Assembly (NCBI RefSeq): GCF_000148645.1
Contig: NC_014541.1
Coordinates: forward strand, 248,001-312,000
Direction: 5' to 3'
DNA length: 64,000 nucleotides
Source of the DNA: Ferrimonas balearica DSM 9799
GTDB lineage: Bacteria; Pseudomonadota; Gammaproteobacteria; Enterobacterales; Shewanellaceae
Within the stretch, counting starts at the first letter, position 1. The number at the start of each line of letters is the position of its first letter. Made by a program: the position numbers and the translations under genes. This document shows positions 30,792 through 48,243 of the stretch, in pieces. The notes beneath the pieces are model-generated. The model saw nothing but the letters and a program-made list of their open reading frames with translations. It did no database searches and was not told where the DNA came from.

Positions 30792-33700
30792 ATGGTTTAC
30801 TCCGATTTCGAGAAAAAACGCATCCGCAAGGATTTTGGTAAGCGTCCCAAGGTACTGGACGTTCCTTACCTGCTTTCAATCCAGCTGGACTCGTTCCAAA
30901 ACTTCCTCGAGCAAGATCCTGACGGCGAGCGCGGCCTGGAAGCGGCCTTCCGCAGCGTCTTCCCGATCAAAAGCTTCTCCGGTTACTCCGAACTGCAGTA
31001 CGTCAGCTACAAGCTGGGCGAGCCGGTATTTGACGTTAAAGAGTGTCAAATCCGCGGTGTAACCTATTCCGCTCCCCTGCGTGTAAAACTGCGCCTTGTC
31101 CTGATGGACAAAGAGGCCGGTGGTGCCGTTAAGGACATCAAGGAGCAGGAAGTTTACATGGGCGATATCCCGCTCATGACCGAGAACGGTACCTTTGTGA
31201 TCAACGGTACCGAGCGTGTGATCGTATCCCAGCTGCACCGCAGCCCGGGTGTGTTCTTCGATCACGACAAAGGTAAGACCCACTCCTCCGGTAAGGTGCT
31301 CTACAACGCGCGGGTTATCCCGTACCGTGGCTCCTGGCTGGACTTCGAATTCGATCCGAAAGACAACCTGTTCGTTCGTATCGACCGTCGCCGCAAACTG
31401 CCGGCTTCCATCATCCTGCGCGCTCTGGGTTACAGCACCCAGGAGATCCTGGATCTGTTCTTCGAGAAGGTTCAGTTCTCTCTGAAGAAAGACAAGCTGG
31501 TGATGGACCTGGTGCCGGACCGTCTGCGTGGTGAAACCGCGCTGTTCGACATCAAGGACAACAACGGCGATCTGATCGTGGAGAAGGGCCGTCGTGTGAC
31601 TGCTCGCCACATCCGTCAGCTGGAAAAAGGCGACGTTAAACAGCTTGAAGTGGCCGTTGAGTACCTGGTTGGCAAAGTGGCCGCTCAGGACTACATCGAC
31701 GACGCCACCGGTGAAGTTGTGGTTCACGCTAACCAGGAACTGTCCCTGGAAGACGTGGCCAAGCTGTCCCAAGCTGGCATCAAGTCTTTCGAGACTCTCT
31801 ACACCAACGACCTGGATCATGGTCCGTACATCTCCACCACCCTGCAGGTCGATAACACTTCCGACCGTATGGAAGCGCTGGTTGAGATCTACCGCATGAT
31901 GCGCCCGGGCGAGCCGCCGACCCGCGAAGCCGCCGAAGCGCTGTTTGAGAACCTGTTCTTCTCTGAAGACCGCTACGACCTGTCCACCGTGGGCCGGATG
32001 AAGTTCAACCGTCGTCTGGGCCGTGATGAGTCCACCGGCGTTGGCATCCTGACCAAGGAAGACATCGTTGACGTAATGCGTAAGATCATCGAGATCCGCA
32101 ACGGCAACGACGAAGTGGACGACATCGACCACCTGGGTAACCGTCGTATCCGCTCCGTGGGCGAGATGGCAGAGAACCAGTTCCGCGTCGGTCTGGTACG
32201 TGTTGAGCGTGCCGTACGTGAGCGTCTGTCTCTGGGTGATCTGGATGCCCTGATGCCTCAGGACCTGATCAACGCCAAGCCGATCTCCGCAGCGGTGAAA
32301 GAGTTCTTTGGCTCTTCCCAGCTGTCTCAGTTTATGGATCAGAACAACCCGCTGTCCGAAGTGACTCACAAGCGCCGTATCTCCGCGCTGGGTCCGGGCG
32401 GTCTGACCCGTGAGCGTGCTGGCTTTGAGGTTCGAGACGTACACGTGACCCACTACGGTCGTCTGTGTCCGATTGAGACCCCTGAAGGTCCGAACATTGG
32501 TCTGATCAACTCCCTGTCCACCTTTGCTCGTACCAACGAGTACGGCTTCCTGGAAACCCCGTTCCGTCGCGTAATCGACGGCAAGGTGACCGAAGAGGTG
32601 GAATATCTGTCTGCGATCGAAGAGGGTAACTTTGTTATCGCTCAGGCGAACGCACAGCTGGACGATGACGGCAACCTGACCGACGAACTGGTTGCGGCCC
32701 GTCAGAAAGGTGAATCCATCTTCGCCAGCGCTGACCAGGTAGACTTCATGGACGTTTCTCCGCAGCAGATCATCTCTGTGGCGGCGTCTCTGATCCCGTT
32801 CCTCGAGCACGACGATGCTAACCGCGCCTTGATGGGTGCGAACATGCAGCGTCAGGCCGTTCCGACCCTGAAGGCTGACAAGCCTCTGGTAGGTACCGGC
32901 ATTGAGCGCGCTGTGGCCGTTGACTCCGGTGTAACCGTAGTGGCTAAGCGTGGCGGTGTGGTTGATTACGTGGATGCGTCCCGCATCGTGATCAAGGTGT
33001 CTGAAGATGAGCTGATGGCCGGTGAAGCCGGTATCGACATCTACAACCTGACCAAATACACCCGTTCTAACCAGAACACCTGCATCAACCAGCGTCCGGT
33101 ATGTGCCGTTGGTGAGCCGGTAACCCGTGGTGACGTACTGGCCGATGGCCCGTCCACCGACCTGGGTGACCTGGCCCTGGGTCAGAACCTGCGCGTCGCG
33201 TTCATGACCTGGAACGGTTACAACTTTGAGGATTCCATCCTGCTGTCCGAGCGCGTGGTTCAGGAAGATCGCCTGACCACCATCCACATCCAGGAACTGT
33301 CCTGTATCGCTCGTGACACCAAGCTGGGTCCGGAAGAGATCACCGCAGACATCCCGAACGTGGGCGAGTCCGCTCTGTCCAAGCTGGACGAGTCCGGTAT
33401 CGTTTACGTGGGTGCCGAGATGAAGCCGGGCGACATCCTGGTGGGTAAGGTAACTCCGAAAGGCGAAACCCAGCTCACTCCGGAAGAGAAGCTGCTGCGC
33501 GCCATCTTTGGTGAGAAGGCGTCCGACGTTAAGGACTCCTCTCTGCGCGTTCCGAACGGCGTTTACGGCACCGTTATCGACGTACAGGTCTTTACCCGCG
33601 ATGGCGTGGAGAAAGACAAGCGTGCTGTCGACATCGAGAACATGCAGCTGCGTGATGCCAAGAAGGACCTGACTGAAGAGTTCAGCATCCTGGAAAACGG

Positions 33701-34817
33701 CATCTACAACCGTGCTCGCACCCTGCTTCTGGGCGCTGGCTTCAGCGAAGCTCAGCTGGACAAGCTGTCTCGTGACAAGTGGCTGGAACAGCCGCTGGAC
33801 GACGAAGGCAAGCAGACCGAGCTGGAGCAGCTGGCTGACCAGTACGAAGAGCTGAAAGCCGAATTCGACAAGAAGTTCGAGATCAAGCGTCGCAAGATCA
33901 CTCAAGGCGATGACCTGGCCCCGGGCGTACTGAAGATCGTTAAGGTTTACCTGGCGGTTAAGCGTCGCATTCAGCCGGGCGATAAGATGGCCGGTCGTCA
34001 CGGTAACAAAGGTGTAATTTCCACCATTGTTCCGGTTGAGGACATGCCGCACGACGAAAACGGCGTGCCGGTGGACATCGTTCTGAACCCGCTGGGTGTA
34101 CCGTCCCGTATGAACATCGGTCAGATCCTGGAAGTTCACCTGGGTATGGCTGCTAAGGGCATCGGTGACAAGATCAACGGCATGCTGGAGCAGCAGCGCA
34201 AGGTTGAGGAACTGCGTGAGTTCATGCAGAAAGCCTACGACCTGGGCAACACCCAGCAGAAAGTGGATCTGGCGACCTTCTCTGACGCTGAAGTTCTGCG
34301 TCTGGCCGACAACCTGAAAGGCGGTCTGCCGGTAGCCACCCCGGCGTTCGACGGTGCGGCTGAAGCAGAAATCAAAGAGATGCTGCGTCTGGCCGAGCTG
34401 CCGGATTCCGGTCAGTTCACCCTGTACGATGGCCGTACTGGTAACGCTTTCGAGCGTCCGGTAACCGTTGGCTACATGTACATGCTGAAACTGAACCACC
34501 TGGTTGACGACAAGATGCACGCCCGTTCCACCGGTTCTTACAGCCTGGTTACCCAGCAGCCGCTGGGTGGTAAGGCTCAGTTCGGTGGTCAGCGTTTCGG
34601 TGAGATGGAAGTGTGGGCCCTGCAGGCCTACGGTGCAGCCTACACCCTGCAGGAGATGCTCACCGTCAAGTCCGATGACGTCAACGGCCGTACCCAGATG
34701 TACAAGAACATCGTGGACGGTAACTACCAGATGCAACCTGGCATGCCTGAATCCTTCAACGTGGTACTCAAAGAGATCCGTTCTCTGGGTATCAACATCG
34801 AGTTGGATCAGGAATAA
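30792..34817 (+). CDS. rpoB: RNA polymerase beta subunit RpoB
   Basis: 1341 residues starting [19 protein letters not shown], with GGAA upstream; an earlier in-frame start at 30684 is not supported. The rifampicin region [19 protein letters not shown] with [12 protein letters not shown] is of the wild-type, sensitive form. One change from E. coli noted nearby is DVHVTHYGR in place of DVHPTHYGR. The flap and C-terminal clamp region ([20 protein letters not shown]) are intact. Very strong codon bias, as for other highly expressed genes here, leaves a 1286-codon open frame on the opposite strand. Confidence 0.99.
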   Translation: MVYSDFEKKRIRKDFGKRPKVLDVPYLLSIQLDSFQNFLEQDPDGERGLEAAFRSVFPIKSFSGYSELQYVSYKLGEPVFDVKECQIRGVTYSAPLRVKLRLVLMDKEAGGAVKDIKEQEVYMGDIPLMTENGTFVINGTERVIVSQLHRSPGVFFDHDKGKTHSSGKVLYNARVIPYRGSWLDFEFDPKDNLFVRIDRRRKLPASIILRALGYSTQEILDLFFEKVQFSLKKDKLVMDLVPDRLRGETALFDIKDNNGDLIVEKGRRVTARHIRQLEKGDVKQLEVAVEYLVGKVAAQDYIDDATGEVVVHANQELSLEDVAKLSQAGIKSFETLYTNDLDHGPYISTTLQVDNTSDRMEALVEIYRMMRPGEPPTREAAEALFENLFFSEDRYDLSTVGRMKFNRRLGRDESTGVGILTKEDIVDVMRKIIEIRNGNDEVDDIDHLGNRRIRSVGEMAENQFRVGLVRVERAVRERLSLGDLDALMPQDLINAKPISAAVKEFFGSSQLSQFMDQNNPLSEVTHKRRISALGPGGLTRERAGFEVRDVHVTHYGRLCPIETPEGPNIGLINSLSTFARTNEYGFLETPFRRVIDGKVTEEVEYLSAIEEGNFVIAQANAQLDDDGNLTDELVAARQKGESIFASADQVDFMDVSPQQIISVAASLIPFLEHDDANRALMGANMQRQAVPTLKADKPLVGTGIERAVAVDSGVTVVAKRGGVVDYVDASRIVIKVSEDELMAGEAGIDIYNLTKYTRSNQNTCINQRPVCAVGEPVTRGDVLADGPSTDLGDLALGQNLRVAFMTWNGYNFEDSILLSERVVQEDRLTTIHIQELSCIARDTKLGPEEITADIPNVGESALSKLDESGIVYVGAEMKPGDILVGKVTPKGETQLTPEEKLLRAIFGEKASDVKDSSLRVPNGVYGTVIDVQVFTRDGVEKDKRAVDIENMQLRDAKKDLTEEFSILENGIYNRARTLLLGAGFSEAQLDKLSRDKWLEQPLDDEGKQTELEQLADQYEELKAEFDKKFEIKRRKITQGDDLAPGVLKIVKVYLAVKRRIQPGDKMAGRHGNKGVISTIVPVEDMPHDENGVPVDIVLNPLGVPSRMNIGQILEVHLGMAAKGIGDKINGMLEQQRKVEELREFMQKAYDLGNTQQKVDLATFSDAEVLRLADNLKGGLPVATPAFDGAAEAEIKEMLRLAELPDSGQFTLYDGRTGNAFERPVTVGYMYMLKLNHLVDDKMHARSTGSYSLVTQQPLGGKAQFGGQRFGEMEVWALQAYGAAYTLQEMLTVKSDDVNGRTQMYKNIVDGNYQMQPGMPESFNVVLKEIRSLGINIELDQE

Positions 34818-34907
34818 GCCGTCCGCTGCCTAGGCAGCCTGGTATCGGTCGAGTGCCCCGCTTACGGGCGGGGCATACGGGTTAAAACCTCCATTTAGGA
34901 GATGATC

Positions 34908-39116
<4,209 letters not shown>

Positions 39117-39139
39117 TCGATTAGGATTACCGCACACAA

Positions 39140-39167
39140 GGGGCGTCAATCGACGCCCCTTTTTTTG
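39140..39167 (+). terminator. Intrinsic terminator of rpoBC
   Basis: GGGGCGTC / GACGCCCC stem with an AATC loop and seven T, 23 bases after the rpoC stop. Confidence 0.94.
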
Positions 39168-39203
39168 TTCGACAAGAAAGCGGGCTACTGGCTTGGCTAA
39201 ATC

Positions 39204-39232
39204 TTGACACCCACTACTTAGGTGCTTAAAAT
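39204..39232 (+). promoter_or_regulatory. Promoter of the str operon
   Basis: TTGACA (39204-39209), 17-base spacer, TAAAAT (39227-39232); about 75 bases before rpsL. Confidence 0.82.
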
Positions 39233-39306
39233 TTCGCGTCCCCTCGATACGGGGATCGATTTTTCGCACCTGAAACTGAGTAGTTGAAGCTAATCAGGAG
39301 ATTTGA

Positions 39307-39681
<375 letters not shown>

Positions 39682-39760
39682 TGGTTCTCCGTTAAGTAAG
39701 GCCAAGCACTTAAATCGTTCATCCTGTTTTGGATAAACCTGAAGAAATCGGAGTATTCCC

Positions 39761-40231
39761 ATGCCAAGACGTCGCGTCGTAGGTCAACGTAAAATTCTGC
39801 CGGATCCGAAGTTCGGATCTGAGCTTCTGGCAAAGTTCGTCAACGTAGTAATGCTGGACGGTAAAAAGTCCACTGCTGAAAAGATCATCTACGGTGGTCT
39901 GGCCGCTGCTTCTGAGAAAGCAGGCAAATCTGAGTTGGAAATCTTTGAAACTGCACTGGACAACATCCGTCCGACCGTGGAAGTGAAGTCCCGCCGTGTT
40001 GGTGGTTCTACCTACCAGGTTCCGGTTGAAGTTCGTCCGGTTCGTCGTAACACTCTGGCCATGCGCTGGTTGGTGGAAGCGGCTCGTAAGCGTAGCGAAA
40101 AATCGATGGCTCTGCGCCTGGCAGGTGAACTGCTGGATGCAAGCGAAAACAAAGGTTCCGCGGTTAAGAAACGTGAAGACGTTCACCGTATGGCCGAAGC
40201 GAACAAAGCGTTCGCTCATTACCGCTGGTAA
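39761..40231 (+). CDS. rpsG: Ribosomal protein S7
   Basis: 156 residues, the head-assembly protein of the 30S subunit and in E. coli the str-operon repressor. [20 protein letters not shown] and [16 protein letters not shown] are conserved. AATCGGAG upstream is the ribosome site. Confidence 0.98.
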   Translation: MPRRRVVGQRKILPDPKFGSELLAKFVNVVMLDGKKSTAEKIIYGGLAAASEKAGKSELEIFETALDNIRPTVEVKSRRVGGSTYQVPVEVRPVRRNTLAMRWLVEAARKRSEKSMALRLAGELLDASENKGSAVKKREDVHRMAEANKAFAHYRW

Positions 40232-40238
40232 TGTCCCC

Positions 40239-40262
40239 GGCGCAGCACTTCGGTGCTGCGCC
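40239..40262 (+). other. UUCG-loop hairpin in the rpsG-fusA spacer
   Basis: GGCGCAGCAC-TTCG-GTGCTGCGCC is a perfect 10-pair stem with a stable cUUCGg loop. No T run follows, so it should not terminate; it may stop 3' exonucleases or adjust fusA output. Confidence 0.75.
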
Positions 40263-40309
40263 ACTTATTGTAAAAGCTGGTGCCACGGCGCCAGTAAGAG
40301 GATTGTATT

Positions 40310-42409
<2,100 letters not shown>

Positions 42410-42491
42410 TGCCTGAAAAGGCAACAAAGAACTCAGTTCGTTAACAGATCAGGTCCTCTGGGCCTGGTCGCAAATTGAAAGGAAAGACGTC

Positions 42492-43676
42492 GTGTCTAAA
42501 GAAAAATTTGAGCGTACGAAACCCCACGTTAACGTTGGTACCATCGGCCACGTTGACCACGGTAAAACCACTCTGACCGCTGCTATCACCAACGTTCTGG
42601 CCAAGGCCAACGGTGGTCAAGCTCGCGCGTTCGACCAGATCGATAACGCTCCGGAAGAGCGCGAGCGTGGTATCACCATCGCCGCTTCTCACGTTGAGTA
42701 CGATACTGAGACCCGTCACTACGCTCACGTTGACTGCCCTGGTCACGCTGACTACGTTAAGAACATGATCACCGGTGCTGCCCAGATGGACGGCGCGATC
42801 CTGGTTTGTGCTGCTACTGACGGCCCGATGCCGCAGACCCGTGAGCACATCCTGCTGTCCCGTCAGGTTGGCGTACCGTACATCATCGTGTTCCTGAACA
42901 AGTGTGACATGGTTGATGACGAAGAGCTGCTCGAGCTGGTTGAGATGGAAGTTCGTGAACTGCTGTCTGAGTACGACTTCCCGGGCGACGACACTCCGGT
43001 AATCCAAGGTTCCGCTCTGAAAGCGCTGGAAGGCGACGCTCAGTGGGAAGCTAAGATCCTGGAACTGGCTGAAGCTCTGGACACCTACATCCCTGAGCCG
43101 GAGCGTGCTGTAGACGGTGCTTTCCTGCTGCCGATCGAAGACGTATTCTCCATCCAGGGCCGTGGTACCGTAGTTACCGGTCGTGTTGAGCGTGGTATCG
43201 TTAAAGTTGGCGACGAAGTAGAAATCGTTGGTATCAAAGACACCGCCAAGACCACCTGTACCGGTGTTGAAATGTTCCGCAAGCTGCTGGACGAAGGCCG
43301 TGCTGGTGAGAACTGTGGTGTTCTGCTGCGTGGTACCAAGCGTGAAGAAGTTGAGCGTGGTCAGGTTCTGGCTCAGCCGGGCTCCATCACCCCGCACACC
43401 AAGTTCACCTCTGAAGTGTACGTTCTGTCCAAAGAAGAAGGTGGTCGTCACACCCCGTTCTTCAAAGGCTACCGTCCTCAGTTCTACTTCCGTACCACCG
43501 ACATCACTGGCACCATCGAGCTGCCGGAAGGTGTTGAGATGGTAATGCCGGGTGACAACATTCAGATGACTGTTACCCTGATCGCTCCGATCGCGATGGA
43601 AGAAGGCCTGCGTTTCGCTATCCGTGAGGGTGGCCGTACCGTAGGTGCTGGTGTTGTAGCTAAGATCGTTGAGTAA
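42492..43676 (+). CDS. tuf: Elongation factor Tu, second copy
   Basis: 394 residues, last gene of the str operon (E. coli tufA position). GTG start after GAAAGGAAAG. Protein differs from the copy at 25822 at four positions (Asn40, Glu73, a Glu for Asp in [12 protein letters not shown], an Asp for Glu in GIKDTAK). Both genes end with the same terminator arms. Such closeness over 15 kb separation points to gene conversion. Confidence 0.98.
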   Translation: MSKEKFERTKPHVNVGTIGHVDHGKTTLTAAITNVLAKANGGQARAFDQIDNAPEERERGITIAASHVEYDTETRHYAHVDCPGHADYVKNMITGAAQMDGAILVCAATDGPMPQTREHILLSRQVGVPYIIVFLNKCDMVDDEELLELVEMEVRELLSEYDFPGDDTPVIQGSALKALEGDAQWEAKILELAEALDTYIPEPERAVDGAFLLPIEDVFSIQGRGTVVTGRVERGIVKVGDEVEIVGIKDTAKTTCTGVEMFRKLLDEGRAGENCGVLLRGTKREEVERGQVLAQPGSITPHTKFTSEVYVLSKEEGGRHTPFFKGYRPQFYFRTTDITGTIELPEGVEMVMPGDNIQMTVTLIAPIAMEEGLRFAIREGGRTVGAGVVAKIVE

Positions 43677-43697
43677 TCAACGCTTGCTATAAGCCAG

Positions 43698-43725
43698 AAA
43701 AGGGCGCCGTAAGGCGCCCTTTTTG
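43698..43725 (+). terminator. Intrinsic terminator of the str operon
   Basis: GGGCGCC / GGCGCCC stem with a GTAA loop, A run before and T run after. It isolates the str operon from the exopolysaccharide genes that follow. Confidence 0.93.
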
Positions 43726-43840
43726 TTTGTCCGCTCCAGAAAAATCCCGCTAAAAAATCCCCGTTCTATCCGGCCCTTTCTGACTTTTTGTCTACGCTTA
43801 TATCTCTTCTTTCTGAGTCGGTTGCGTGGTTCGGAGGCGA

Positions 43841-44719
43841 ATGCAAGTGGAAAGAACGGATGAGCATCCCCCGGCAGAGTCTGCCGCCCCCATCTGTAAT
43901 GAGCAGCGTTGCCAAATCTCGGTATTGATCGCCTCATTGGGCCGTCCAAGCCTGATTACTGCCCTGCAATCCATTTTCGGTAGATCGTCAGTCCGTTTTG
44001 AAGTGGTTCTCGTGCTCGATGACCCGGACGTCTCGGCCGAGCGGCTGTTGGCAGAGATCCCCCCAGCTCGGCGGCGTGCAATCCGGGTGATTCAGAACCC
44101 GGAGAACCTGGGTTTGACCCGCTCCCTGAATCGGGGGTTGGCGCAGTGCAGGGGAGAGTTCATTGCCCGGCTGGACGATGACGATCGCTTCTCGCCAGAG
44201 CGGCTGGATCAGGTGGTTGAGCGGTTTCAGGCTCACCCGGAGGTGGGGGTGATCGTCAGTGACACCCGGGTGATTGACGGCGAACGGCACTACCAGTTGA
44301 CCGTGCCCGCTGAGCACGACGCCATTGCCGAGGCGCTGCAACACCGCAATATTCTCGTCCACTCCGCCTTCAATATTCGCCGGACCGTTTTGCAGCGGGT
44401 GGGGGGCTACAACGAAGCGTACCGCTATGCGCAGGACTATGAGCTCTACCTGCGCCTGTTGCGTCACGGGGTGCGCTTTATGGGAGTCAATCAACCTCTG
44501 GCTGAACGGAACGAGGAGGAGGGCACCATCACCGTGAGTCGGCGTCAGCATCAGGCCCTGTTCTCCTTGTCGGCTCTGTGTCTGCACCATGCCAGTACCT
44601 GGCGTGGGGATGGTGATCAGGTCCGCGCCATCTGCACCGCCTTCGCCCGCTTTGTGGCGCCGAAGTCGCTGCGCAAAGGGGTGCGCTGGTTACGGGCGGT
44701 GTCCCGGGGGGAGGGGTGA
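43841..44719 (+). CDS. Family 2 glycosyltransferase (GT-A fold), first gene of the exopolysaccharide locus
   Basis: About 292 residues. ISVLIASLGRPSLITALQSI opens the nucleotide-sugar domain, ARLDDDDRFSPERLDQ is the DxD metal site, and YAQDYELYLRLLRHG is the catalytic base region of GT2 enzymes. The start is uncertain: GGAGG at 43833-43837 is three bases from ATG 43841 and nine from an in-frame GTG at 43847; an upstream GTG at 43826 also exists. The stop overlaps the next start (TGATG-type). It is the first of eleven same-strand genes; donor and linkage cannot be read from sequence. Confidence 0.88.
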   Translation: MQVERTDEHPPAESAAPICNEQRCQISVLIASLGRPSLITALQSIFGRSSVRFEVVLVLDDPDVSAERLLAEIPPARRRAIRVIQNPENLGLTRSLNRGLAQCRGEFIARLDDDDRFSPERLDQVVERFQAHPEVGVIVSDTRVIDGERHYQLTVPAEHDAIAEALQHRNILVHSAFNIRRTVLQRVGGYNEAYRYAQDYELYLRLLRHGVRFMGVNQPLAERNEEEGTITVSRRQHQALFSLSALCLHHASTWRGDGDQVRAICTAFARFVAPKSLRKGVRWLRAVSRGEG

Positions 44720-45852
44720 TGGGGCAGAGCAACGTGGTCCTGGTGATCTTCTCCTACGGCATGTCCGCGACGCGCTGGAAACAGATGGGGATCCTCTCCA
44801 AGGAGAAGGTGATCTTCGAAGCCTATCTGAACTCGGGCCTGGCCGAGCAGGTAGTGTGGTTTACCTATCACCCGGATGATCCCGCGCTGGTGGCCGAGGA
44901 GCAGAAGGCGGGCCGGCTGCATCCCGGCATCACCGTGCTGCCCGCGCCAGCCTGGGCTGGAACGGGGCTGGGTAAGTTGTTCTACTCCGTGGCGGGGCCC
45001 TGGCTCCAGCGAGACGCGTTTACCCAGGCTACGGCGATGATCAACCACCAGACCAGTGGCTGCTGGACTGGCCTCACCGCCCGACTCTTGCTTGGCGGCC
45101 GATTTGTTTACCGTTATGGCCACTCACTATGGCGCCGGCACCTGGACCGAAAGCAGTACGCCCGGCTGGCCTTTTCCTGGCCACTGGATCGACTGGCACT
45201 GGCGTGTTCCGACCACGCGCTGGTCTGCACTGAAAGCGACTATCGCGCCACGTCCGGTGGCCCCAACGTCAGCCATTGTCCCAATTTTATCGAGCTGGAA
45301 AGCACGGCGAGGGCGCATGATGCGCCCTCGCAAAGGCCCAATCGTGGGGTCTATGTGGGCCGGCTGATGTCCTTTAAGAACCTGTTTAACCTGATTGAAG
45401 CCTGCGCAAAACGCCAATTGCCGCTGGACCTCTACGGCGATGGTCCGTTGCGGGGGGAGCTGGAGGCGCATGCGGCCAAAGTGGGTGCCGAATGCCGGTT
45501 TCTGGGGGTGCGGCCCAATCACGAAGTGCGTGACGCGCTGACCCAATACCGCTGGTTTTTCCTGGTCAGCAATTATGAAGCGATGCCTAAAGCCCTGCTT
45601 GAGGGGATGGCGGCGGGGTGTGTCTGCGTGGCTGCCCCCAACTACGGCTGTGCCGAGGTGATTGAAGACGGCGTTGATGGAGTATTGAGCGCCGATTGGG
45701 AGGCGGACAGTATCGCCGACGCCATGGCCAGGGCCGATGGGCCACACATGGATGGCATGGCCAGTCGCGCGATGACCAAAGTGCGGGATCAGTACTCGCT
45801 GGAGCGGGTACTCAGCCTGCATCGCAAAGCGTTATTGGGCGGTGACCAATGA
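44719..45852 (+). CDS. Family 4 glycosyltransferase (GT-B fold)
   Basis: 377 residues. The C-terminal half is typical: GVYVGRLMSFKNLFNLIEAC, LPLDLYGDGPLRGELEAH and the E-x7-E motif in NYEAMPKALLEGMAAG that binds the nucleotide-sugar, then GCAEVIEDGVDGVL. The N-terminal acceptor domain is more divergent. ATG 44719 overlaps the previous TGA by one base, and its own TGA overlaps the following ATG (ATGA), so the genes are translationally coupled. Confidence 0.9.
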   Translation: MGQSNVVLVIFSYGMSATRWKQMGILSKEKVIFEAYLNSGLAEQVVWFTYHPDDPALVAEEQKAGRLHPGITVLPAPAWAGTGLGKLFYSVAGPWLQRDAFTQATAMINHQTSGCWTGLTARLLLGGRFVYRYGHSLWRRHLDRKQYARLAFSWPLDRLALACSDHALVCTESDYRATSGGPNVSHCPNFIELESTARAHDAPSQRPNRGVYVGRLMSFKNLFNLIEACAKRQLPLDLYGDGPLRGELEAHAAKVGAECRFLGVRPNHEVRDALTQYRWFFLVSNYEAMPKALLEGMAAGCVCVAAPNYGCAEVIEDGVDGVLSADWEADSIADAMARADGPHMDGMASRAMTKVRDQYSLERVLSLHRKALLGGDQ

Positions 45853-47144
45853 GCGCCGTCATCGCGACTGAGCGTACGCACCCGCTGGCCATGCTGGCGC
45901 TGGCGATCTTTGCCCTGTTCTGGTGTCTGGCGGTGACCATGGTCAAGCTGGAAGCCGGATTGCCGGTGCGGGTCTGGGTGCTGCTGTTGGGGCTGGGCTG
46001 GCTGGCGACCCTCTATCGTGTGCCCTGGGCAGATCTGACCCGCGGTAACGTCCATCTGTCCACCCTGGCTGGCATCGCGGCTGTCGGCATGATCACGACG
46101 CTGTGGGGCACGCTGGATTGGCCAGGTACCCTGCTTATGGTGGTTAAGTGGGTGCTTCAGCCTGCTCTGGCGTTTCTGTTTACTGTTCTTATTGCCCACC
46201 TCTATGGGGTCCGGGTGGTGGTGCGGATCTTCTTTGCCGTGGTGGCGCTGACCGCGTTTGTCGCGGTCCTGCAGGGGCTCGATTTTCAGCCCGCGTGGGA
46301 CCTGAAATACCGGTTTGAACAGTGGCAGGGTTTGGATCGGGCGCAGATCTTTGCGATTGAACAGGAGTCCGGAGGCGGCGCCTATCAGGACCAGTATCGC
46401 TCGCGAGGCTTGTCCTACTCTCCAATCCACCTCGGCTATCAGATCACGCTGGTGGTGGGGTTGCTCTACTACGCTTCCCAGCGAGCACCGGCGCTCAACC
46501 CTCTGAGCCCTCGCTGGACCTGGGCGCTGATCGCGCTGCTGTTCGCGGCCGCGGTGTTCTCCGGCACCCGTTCCACCATTGGCGGCCTGTTGCTGCTGTT
46601 GCCCCTGCATTATCTGGTTTGCCACAAGCATCGTGGGGTGGGCGTATTGCTGGTGACCGGACTGTTGTTGCTGGCGCCGGTGTTGTTCGCATTGGCGTCA
46701 CAGCTGCTGGACCTGAGGATCTTCAGTACCACCGATTCCAGCATGCAGGCCCGCGTACCTCTGACCATGCTTGGGCTGAAACTGTTCTGGGATAACCCGT
46801 TGGGGCACGGCTGGCTGATTGAGGCGAGTGACCTCGCTGACCAGTATTGGCACCGGCTTTACCACATCAATAACGCCGAAGTGGTGGTGTATCGCGGCAT
46901 CCATAATCACGCCGTGAAGATGCTGTTTGTCTATGGGCTGGTGGGCGCCGGCCTGCTCATCTATTACCTGGCCACGCTCAAGCGGATGTTTGGGGTGGCC
47001 CTGCTGGTTGCCTTGGCACCTTATGGGTTTCATGCGCTGTTTCATAACGACGGCATCTTCCTAGGCGGCAACTACATCTGGGTGTGGCTGGGCATTCTTC
47101 ACTGTTACTGGATGGAGCAACGGCGCAATGACGCAGCGACTTAA
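45849..47144 (+). CDS. O-antigen ligase/Wzy-type polysaccharide polymerase
   Basis: 431 residues with about ten hydrophobic segments. A long periplasmic loop between the middle and late spans holds YRSRGLSYSPIHLGYQ and later FSGTRSTIGGLLLLLP, the pattern of the Wzy_C/O-antigen ligase fold. A second loop has NPLGHGWLI and HNHAVKMLFVYGLVGA, like the H-N-x-h pattern of ligases and polymerases. In this locus, with a Wzx and a Wzc, polymerase is the likely role: joining flipped repeat units on undecaprenyl diphosphate at the periplasmic face. Confidence 0.85.
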   Translation: MSAVIATERTHPLAMLALAIFALFWCLAVTMVKLEAGLPVRVWVLLLGLGWLATLYRVPWADLTRGNVHLSTLAGIAAVGMITTLWGTLDWPGTLLMVVKWVLQPALAFLFTVLIAHLYGVRVVVRIFFAVVALTAFVAVLQGLDFQPAWDLKYRFEQWQGLDRAQIFAIEQESGGGAYQDQYRSRGLSYSPIHLGYQITLVVGLLYYASQRAPALNPLSPRWTWALIALLFAAAVFSGTRSTIGGLLLLLPLHYLVCHKHRGVGVLLVTGLLLLAPVLFALASQLLDLRIFSTTDSSMQARVPLTMLGLKLFWDNPLGHGWLIEASDLADQYWHRLYHINNAEVVVYRGIHNHAVKMLFVYGLVGAGLLIYYLATLKRMFGVALLVALAPYGFHALFHNDGIFLGGNYIWVWLGILHCYWMEQRRNDAAT

Positions 47145-48243
47145 GGTGGCCTGGCTGGGAGGACGGGGTTACCACTCCAGTTACGGGGGGGTGGAGAACG
47201 CCATCCGCGAGCTGGCGAAAGAGAGCGTACGGATCCCCGATATTGAGCCCTGGGTCGCGGGCAGGGGCAAAGGCTGGTGGTTTCAGCGCACTGAACAGGA
47301 CGGTGTTCACCTGCTGGAGGCGCCCAAGTGGCTTGGGCGGCTGGGCCATGCGCTCTGTACACTCGGGCTGTTGCTTTACACCATCGTCAGGATCCGGCCC
47401 GACACGCTGTTTCTGTTTGCCTCCGGGCCCAGCTTACTGTCCGTGATAGGCCGGTTGTTCGGGGCCCACACCGTCGCCTGCCTGCGTGCCATCGACAGCC
47501 AGCGGGATGGGTGGCGCGGCCTGAATCAGAAGGTATTGGAGCTGGGTGAGTACGCCGCGACGCACATCGCCCACCAGTGCACGGTGAACAGCCTGGCGAT
47601 GCAGCGCTACTTTGCGGCTCGGCAGCTGGACACCATCTACATCCCCAACGGGATTACCCCTTTGGCGGAGCCGATCCCCGGTTATCTGGAACGGCTGGGG
47701 TTGGAGCCGGAAGGGTACCTGCTCTATGCCGGCCGGCTTGACCCGGTGAAGCGCCTCGATGTGTTGCTGCAGGCCCATCGACAACTGCCGCCAGAGTCCC
47801 GGCCAATGCTGGTGGTGGCGGGCGGTAAGTGCAAGTCTCAGGAATACCAGACTAAGCTGGAACAGATGGCGTCGGATGATGTGCTGTTTCTGGGCCACGT
47901 CGGACAGCGGGAGTTATCGACCCTGATGGCCAGTTGCAGCTTGTTTGTCCTGCCCTCGGTGCTGGAGGGGATGTCCAACAGCCTGCTGACCGCAATGGGG
48001 GCGGGACGTCCGGTATTGTGTGCCGACGTGCCGGAAAATGCGGATGTCGTTGCCAGCGATCCGAGGGTGCTGTTTGAAGCCGACAACGTGGCGGATCTGC
48101 TGGCTCAGTTACAAGCCCACCTTGACCAGGCCGAGCGCCGGGTCGAGGTGGCAAAAACCATCAAGTCCTTATCGGCCAACTACAGTTGGCGTCAGTCCGC
48201 CGCAGCGTTCTGCCAGCTTGCGCGCGAGGGGAGGGGAGGATGA
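47128..48243 (+). CDS. Family 4 glycosyltransferase (GT-B fold)
   Basis: 371 residues; overlaps the polymerase gene by 17 bases. The N-terminus KVAWLGGRGYHSSYGGVENA contains the GGVE loop that binds acceptor/donor phosphate. YLLYAGRLDPVKRLDVLLQA and the E-x7-E site EGMSNSLLTAMGAGRP complete the GT4 signature. DUF1972-like features near the start recall rhamnosyltransferases of capsule loci, but the sugar cannot be assigned. Confidence 0.9.
   Translation: MTQRLKVAWLGGRGYHSSYGGVENAIRELAKESVRIPDIEPWVAGRGKGWWFQRTEQDGVHLLEAPKWLGRLGHALCTLGLLLYTIVRIRPDTLFLFASGPSLLSVIGRLFGAHTVACLRAIDSQRDGWRGLNQKVLELGEYAATHIAHQCTVNSLAMQRYFAARQLDTIYIPNGITPLAEPIPGYLERLGLEPEGYLLYAGRLDPVKRLDVLLQAHRQLPPESRPMLVVAGGKCKSQEYQTKLEQMASDDVLFLGHVGQRELSTLMASCSLFVLPSVLEGMSNSLLTAMGAGRPVLCADVPENADVVASDPRVLFEADNVADLLAQLQAHLDQAERRVEVAKTIKSLSANYSWRQSAAAFCQLAREGRGG

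Noticed and set aside
30876..34736. 1286-codon open frame on the minus strand opposite rpoB
   Set aside because: Shadow of rpoB. Highly expressed genes avoid TTA, CTA and TCA codons, which removes stops from the reverse frame; the product has no recognisable domain and no ribosome site.
43727..43840. JUMPstart/ops element for RfaH before the exopolysaccharide genes
   Set aside because: No GGCGGTAG core is present here or in the gap at 50587-50866.
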